Shown here: in pieces, positions 5,518-8,602 of the stretch
How positions within the stretch are numbered: position 1 is the first letter of the stretch
Layout of the letters: the number at the start of each line of letters is the position of its first letter
Origin: Candidatus Dormiibacterota bacterium
GTDB lineage: Bacteria; Chloroflexota; Dormibacteria; Aeolococcales; Aeolococcaceae
DNA: 8,602 nt
Direction: 5' to 3'
NCBI GenBank assembly: GCA_003135255.1
Contig: PLAX01000197.1
Coordinates: 1 to 8,602 of the forward strand
Program-made: the position numbers and the translations under genes
The notes under the pieces: model-generated
Database searches by the model: none
Told to the model about the DNA's origin: nothing
Seen by the model: the letters and a program-made list of their open reading frames with translations, nothing else

Positions 5518-7202
5518 CCGAGCCGCCCACCGTAGCCGCCCACGACGGTGCCGGCGCCGGGACGGGCGACCCGCATCCCGGGTCGCGCGCGGTCAACGCG
5601 GCCTGGCTCCTCGGTGGCTTCTGCCTCACCCTCATCTTCACGGTCCAGCTCTTCCGCTACGGCGACGAGTGGTGGCACATCGCCCTGGGGCGGCTGATCC
5701 TGAGCCACGGCATCCCCGCGGTCGAACCCTTCAGCTTCGTGGCGACCCAGCACCCCTGGGTGGAGCAGCAGTGGCTCTTCGAGGTGGTCCTCGCCACCCT
5801 GGTCCGGCTCGGAGGCGACGGCCTCGCCTCCCTGGCCATGGGGCTGGTCGGAAGCCTCGCCCTCCTCGTCGCCGCCCTCGCCGTCCCCCGGCGGGCTCAC
5901 GTCCCGCGGGGCTGGAGCGCGGCCGCGATGGTCCTCTGCGGCCTCATGGCGGGCATGGCCCTCGGCGTCCGTGCCGAGACGGTGAGCGCCCTCGGCGTGG
6001 CACTGACCCTGCTGATCGTCCAGCGCTGGCGGGACGGCAACCGATGGGTGGTCTGGCTGCTTCCGCCGATGTACCTGCTCTGGGCCAACCTTCATGCCGG
6101 CTTCATCGCCGGGCTGGGGGTGCTGGCCTTCACCCTCGTCATCCACCGCGCCTCGCGAAGCCGGACGGCGCCGGTCCCGGGTGGGCTCTCGCTGGCCGTG
6201 ATCTGCGTGGGCGCCGCCGCCACCGCGGTGCTCCTCGGCCTGGTCGCCGGCGCGGCGATCCTGGTCCTTCTCTGGGCGGTCTTCCGACCCGTCCCCGTGG
6301 ACCCTGGCGTCCGTCGCCGGCCCCTGATCATCGCCTCGGTGGCCGCCACCGCCCTGACCCTGGTCAACCCGGCGGGACCGGGCCTCTACGGGTACATCGC
6401 AGAGACGGTCAGCAACCCGATCCTCTCCCAACTGGTCTCCGAGTGGCAGTCGCCGAACTTTCACGACATGCTGACCCGGCTAATCGAGGTGGTCGCGGCC
6501 CTCCTCGTCCTGGTCTGGCTGCTCGGCCGGCGGCCGCGGGTGACCGACATCCTGCTGGCCACCGGCGCCTTCCTCTTCACCCTCCAGGCCGTCCGCAACG
6601 TCAGCCTCTTCGCGGTCGTGGCGATCCCCATCCTCTCCGAGTACGGCGCGGCAGCCTGGGCGGCGCGCGCCCCGGTCAACCTGCGCCTCCGGTTCGGCAA
6701 CCGGCTGCCCGGAGCGGTGGCCGTGATCGCTGCGATCGCGGTGAGCGCCGCCTCCATCGCGGTCATGGCGCCCCAGGCATCGGCCTCGTCGGCTGCCCAA
6801 TTCGAGCAGACCCATGAACCCGAGACCGCCGCCGACTACGTCGCCACCAACTTCCCCGGGCAGCGGCTCCTCAGCTCGGACGGCGACGCCGGCTACCTCG
6901 CCTACCGCTTCCCCACCGAGCGCGTGGTCTTCGTCTACGACGAGATCGGAATCTTCGGCACCGGTCCGCTCACCAACTACGTCGACATCGCCACCATCTC
7001 CAGCACCTGGAAGGCGCTGCTCGCCAAGTACGACCTCCGCCACGCCATCCTCGGGTCCGGCAACGCCGACGTCTCCGCCCTGCTGGAGCTCGGCTGGACG
7101 GTCAACTGCTACGAGGCGCCAAGCGCCCGGGTGGTCATGTCGGCGGGCGGCTCGCCCCCCGCCTCGCCTCCTACCCCACCGTCAGAGGCCCCGGCCTGTT
7201 AG
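5514..7202 (+). CDS. Multi-pass membrane protein, GT-C glycosyltransferase-like (paralogue B)
   Basis: This 562-residue membrane protein is a clear relative of the preceding gene, matching it segment by segment. YGDEWWHIALGRLIL (49-63) matches A's DPDFWWH motif; HPWVEQQWLFE (80-90) matches HHWTMHEWLFE; LLWANLHAGF (188-197) matches LLWSNLHGGF; NPAGPG (285-290), SEWQSPNFH (309-317) and QAVRNVSLF (358-366) follow in the same order. The C-terminal soluble domain again has DAGYLAYRF and a VVFVYDEIGIFG segment. It differs in having about 40 extra residues, mostly hydrophobic (about 225-256), after LLWANLHAGF, and in lacking A's long Ala/Pro linker. The GTG start sits in a GTGA overlap with A's stop, so translation is probably coupled; AGGG lies 10 nt upstream. 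A GT-C-like transferase, or a partner subunit forming a heterodimer with A, is plausible but inferred. Confidence 0.87.
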   Translation: MTEPPTVAAHDGAGAGTGDPHPGSRAVNAAWLLGGFCLTLIFTVQLFRYGDEWWHIALGRLILSHGIPAVEPFSFVATQHPWVEQQWLFEVVLATLVRLGGDGLASLAMGLVGSLALLVAALAVPRRAHVPRGWSAAAMVLCGLMAGMALGVRAETVSALGVALTLLIVQRWRDGNRWVVWLLPPMYLLWANLHAGFIAGLGVLAFTLVIHRASRSRTAPVPGGLSLAVICVGAAATAVLLGLVAGAAILVLLWAVFRPVPVDPGVRRRPLIIASVAATALTLVNPAGPGLYGYIAETVSNPILSQLVSEWQSPNFHDMLTRLIEVVAALLVLVWLLGRRPRVTDILLATGAFLFTLQAVRNVSLFAVVAIPILSEYGAAAWAARAPVNLRLRFGNRLPGAVAVIAAIAVSAASIAVMAPQASASSAAQFEQTHEPETAADYVATNFPGQRLLSSDGDAGYLAYRFPTERVVFVYDEIGIFGTGPLTNYVDIATISSTWKALLAKYDLRHAILGSGNADVSALLELGWTVNCYEAPSARVVMSAGGSPPASPPTPPSEAPAC

Positions 7203-8327
7203 TCAGCCGCCGCGGGCCAGGATCCGGGCCGCGGTCCGGAATGCCTCGCCGCCCAGCGAAGCGGACCCCTGGCGCCGAGCCTCGTCGCCGATCTGCCGGA
7301 GGACGGCCGCCGCCATCTGCCGCTCCTCGGCGGTCCGGGCGGCCAGAGCAGCCTCCTGCGCATAGGCGAGGGCGACCACCAGACGACCGCCCTCCAGGGC
7401 GACGGCGGCGAGAGCGCGGAGCGCCGCGCCCCGCAGGGCGTCGTCGTCCAGGTCATCGGCGCAGGCTCGGCAGTCCTCGAGGCAACGCGTGGCCTGGTGC
7501 GCCTGGCCGCGCCGCCAGTGGCTGATGCCGAGGTCATGAAGGATCTCCGCCACGCCGCGCGCGTCGAGGCCGGCTTCGCGGAGCGGCATCGCCTGACGAA
7601 GGCGAGCCTCCACGTCGTCCCAGCGCTCCTCCGCGGCCGCCTGCGACGCCAGGGTGACCAGTCCGTCGGCGACCACCTGGACGTGGGGGCCCTCCGGCAC
7701 CTCCATCGCGCGCTGGAACATCCTCTCCGCTCCGGCAGCGTCCCCGCGGGCCGCGGCCAGACGCCCGAGGTTGGCGGCGGCGGCGGCCTGGGTGTGAGGG
7801 TCGCCCCGCTCGAATGCCTCCTTCCAGCGAGCCGCCGCCGTCGTGGCCTCGCCGTTCTCCGCCGCCGCGGAGCCGAGCTCGAGAAGGACCGCACCCAGCA
7901 CCTCGGGGGGGCTGCCCCCGGAGAGGCGCTCGGCCGAGGCCAGATAGGCGGCGCCGAGGTCGCCGTCGGAACCGGCGACGAGGGCGCGGCCGAGCGCGGC
8001 CAGAGCCACCGCGCAGGCGCCCGGGTCGGCGATCGCCCACTGCTCCAGTGCCGACCTGACGCTCGCCTGCGCCTCGGCCCTCGCACCGTGCAGCTCCTCG
8101 CAGAGACCGCGCCCCAGGAGTGCGAGACCGCGCCACGCGGGTGATGCCTCGGCCGCCACGAGCCGATCAAAAGCCGCGGCGGCGCCAGCTCCCTCCACCC
8201 GGAGACGGTTCAGCGCAGCCAGCAGCGGAGCCGGGGGCGGGACCGCCTCGGACGGTGTAACGGGGGGTGATGCCGCATCGTTACCAGAAGCGCTGGTGCC
8301 CCCGCCGGAAGCGGACAGTAGGCTCAT
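7203..8327 (-). CDS. TPR-type helical repeat protein
   Basis: This encodes a 374-residue, Ala-rich and wholly alpha-helical protein. It has no membrane segment or signal peptide, so it should be cytosolic. After a disordered Ser/Gly/Pro-rich N-terminus (about 1-34), helix pairs repeat at about 34-residue spacing, for example near 102-135, 143-174, 178-209, 217-250, 258-290, 298-331 and 338-370. The best unit is TQAAAAANLGRLAAARGDAA with the following GAERMFQRAMEVP; others show ILHDLGISHWRRGQAHQATR and LEGGRLVVALAYAQEAALAA. The A-x-x-LG, G and A-x-x-x-A-x-x positions match the TPR consensus. Such proteins are scaffolds, so no reaction can be assigned. I chose ATG at 8327; an open frame to 8435 exists but its start reads as Arg-rich non-coding sequence. 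No Shine-Dalgarno is evident. The gene ends exactly against the stop of paralogue B and diverges from the next gene. Confidence 0.85.
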   Translation of the reverse strand: MSLLSASGGGTSASGNDAASPPVTPSEAVPPPAPLLAALNRLRVEGAGAAAAFDRLVAAEASPAWRGLALLGRGLCEELHGARAEAQASVRSALEQWAIADPGACAVALAALGRALVAGSDGDLGAAYLASAERLSGGSPPEVLGAVLLELGSAAAENGEATTAAARWKEAFERGDPHTQAAAAANLGRLAAARGDAAGAERMFQRAMEVPEGPHVQVVADGLVTLASQAAAEERWDDVEARLRQAMPLREAGLDARGVAEILHDLGISHWRRGQAHQATRCLEDCRACADDLDDDALRGAALRALAAVALEGGRLVVALAYAQEAALAARTAEERQMAAAVLRQIGDEARRQGSASLGGEAFRTAARILARGG

Positions 8328-8357
8328 CGACGTGAACCGGAGGATCGGTGCGCCTTG
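8328..8357. promoter_or_regulatory. Very short divergent gap
   Basis: Only 30 bp separate the chosen starts of the TPR gene and the next plus-strand gene. GGAGGA (8339-8344) is a good ribosome site for the plus-strand gene. The gap is too short for two full promoters, so at least one promoter must lie inside the opposite gene or the annotated starts are not exact. Confidence 0.5.
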
Positions 8358-8602
8358 ATGAGCGTGACCCCGCAGGTCGCGATCGGCAACGCGGCCGCGC
8401 GCCCGCCGGCCGAATCGGCGCAGGGGAAGCCGCACCGGGCGATCCCTGACCTTCCGACGGTCCTCGATCGCGACCGCCGCGCCGGCGTGGAGCGGGTGAT
8501 CGAGCTGGCACGCTGGATCGTGCTGGTCTTCGCCGCCGTCAGCGTGAACTTCCCCGGCGAGACCAGCCCCAACCGCCCCGAGGTCGACCTGCTGCTCGGC
8601 AT
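8358..8602 (+). CDS. N-terminus of a membrane protein, possibly a sensor kinase (partial)
   Basis: The frame is open from ATG at 8358 to the end of the window, giving 81 complete codons. The protein starts MSVTPQVAIGNAAARPPAES, has a charged stretch (LDRDRRAGVERVIELAR) and then one hydrophobic segment (about 48-63, IELARWIVLVFAAVSV), followed by NFPGETSPNRPEVDLLLG. A short cytosolic leader ending in an Arg-containing helix that runs into a membrane segment resembles the N-terminus of multi-pass sensor kinases, but no diagnostic domain is reached. A TTG at 8355, directly before the ATG, is in frame and lies closer to GGAGGA (10 nt, against 13 nt for ATG), so it may be the true start. The frame and codon use look genuine; the function is a guess. 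Confidence 0.6.
   Translation, partial: MSVTPQVAIGNAAARPPAESAQGKPHRAIPDLPTVLDRDRRAGVERVIELARWIVLVFAAVSVNFPGETSPNRPEVDLLLG

Noticed and set aside
5307..6464. Minus-strand open frame of 385 codons opposite the two membrane proteins
   Set aside because: It is rich in Asp, Gly, Arg and His with no recognisable motif and lies opposite well-supported genes.

Overview
The window is GC-rich (roughly 70% by eye) chromosomal DNA from a bacterium. It opens with the last 76 residues of RpoC. The RpoC end has the general bacterial core (LKENVIIGKLIPAGTG) but lacks the long Tyr/Pro-rich tail I associate with Actinobacteria. Together with the GC content and a DegS-like kinase, this suggests a high-GC Terrabacteria lineage such as Chloroflexota or Dormibacterota. 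That placement is an inference and is weakly supported. I see no tRNA, rRNA, insertion sequence, CRISPR array or phage gene.

Layout. (1) 1-290: the rpoC end, followed by two overlapping hairpins that can serve convergent transcription. (2) 292-2876, minus strand: a small single-pass membrane protein of unknown function (292-702), a HAD-family phosphatase of the Cof/sucrose-phosphatase type (1016-1729), and a cytosolic DegS-like histidine kinase with an N-terminal coiled coil (1809-2876). The kinase and phosphatase probably form one transcription unit. (3) 2877-3256: a 380-bp divergent control region with a strong inverted repeat just ahead of the next gene. (4) 3257-7202, plus strand: a tight three-gene operon made of a stand-alone receiver (REC) protein and two paralogous multi-pass membrane proteins that resemble GT-C-type glycosyltransferases; the second overlaps the first by 4 nt. 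(5) 7203-8327, minus strand: a TPR-type helical repeat protein whose stop codon directly abuts the operon's last stop. (6) 8358-8602, plus strand: the start of a gene encoding a protein with an early membrane segment, cut by the window edge and possibly another sensor kinase.

How they may work together. The DegS-like kinase and the receiver protein are divergent neighbours. No DNA-binding response regulator is visible, so the receiver is the only candidate phosphorylation target in the window. The receiver is co-transcribed with the two membrane proteins, which suggests a phosphorylation-controlled cell-envelope process, perhaps transfer of sugars at the outer membrane face. The kinase-receiver pairing and the glycosyltransferase role are both inferences. 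The receiver-plus-membrane-paralogue operon is the most interesting part of the window.
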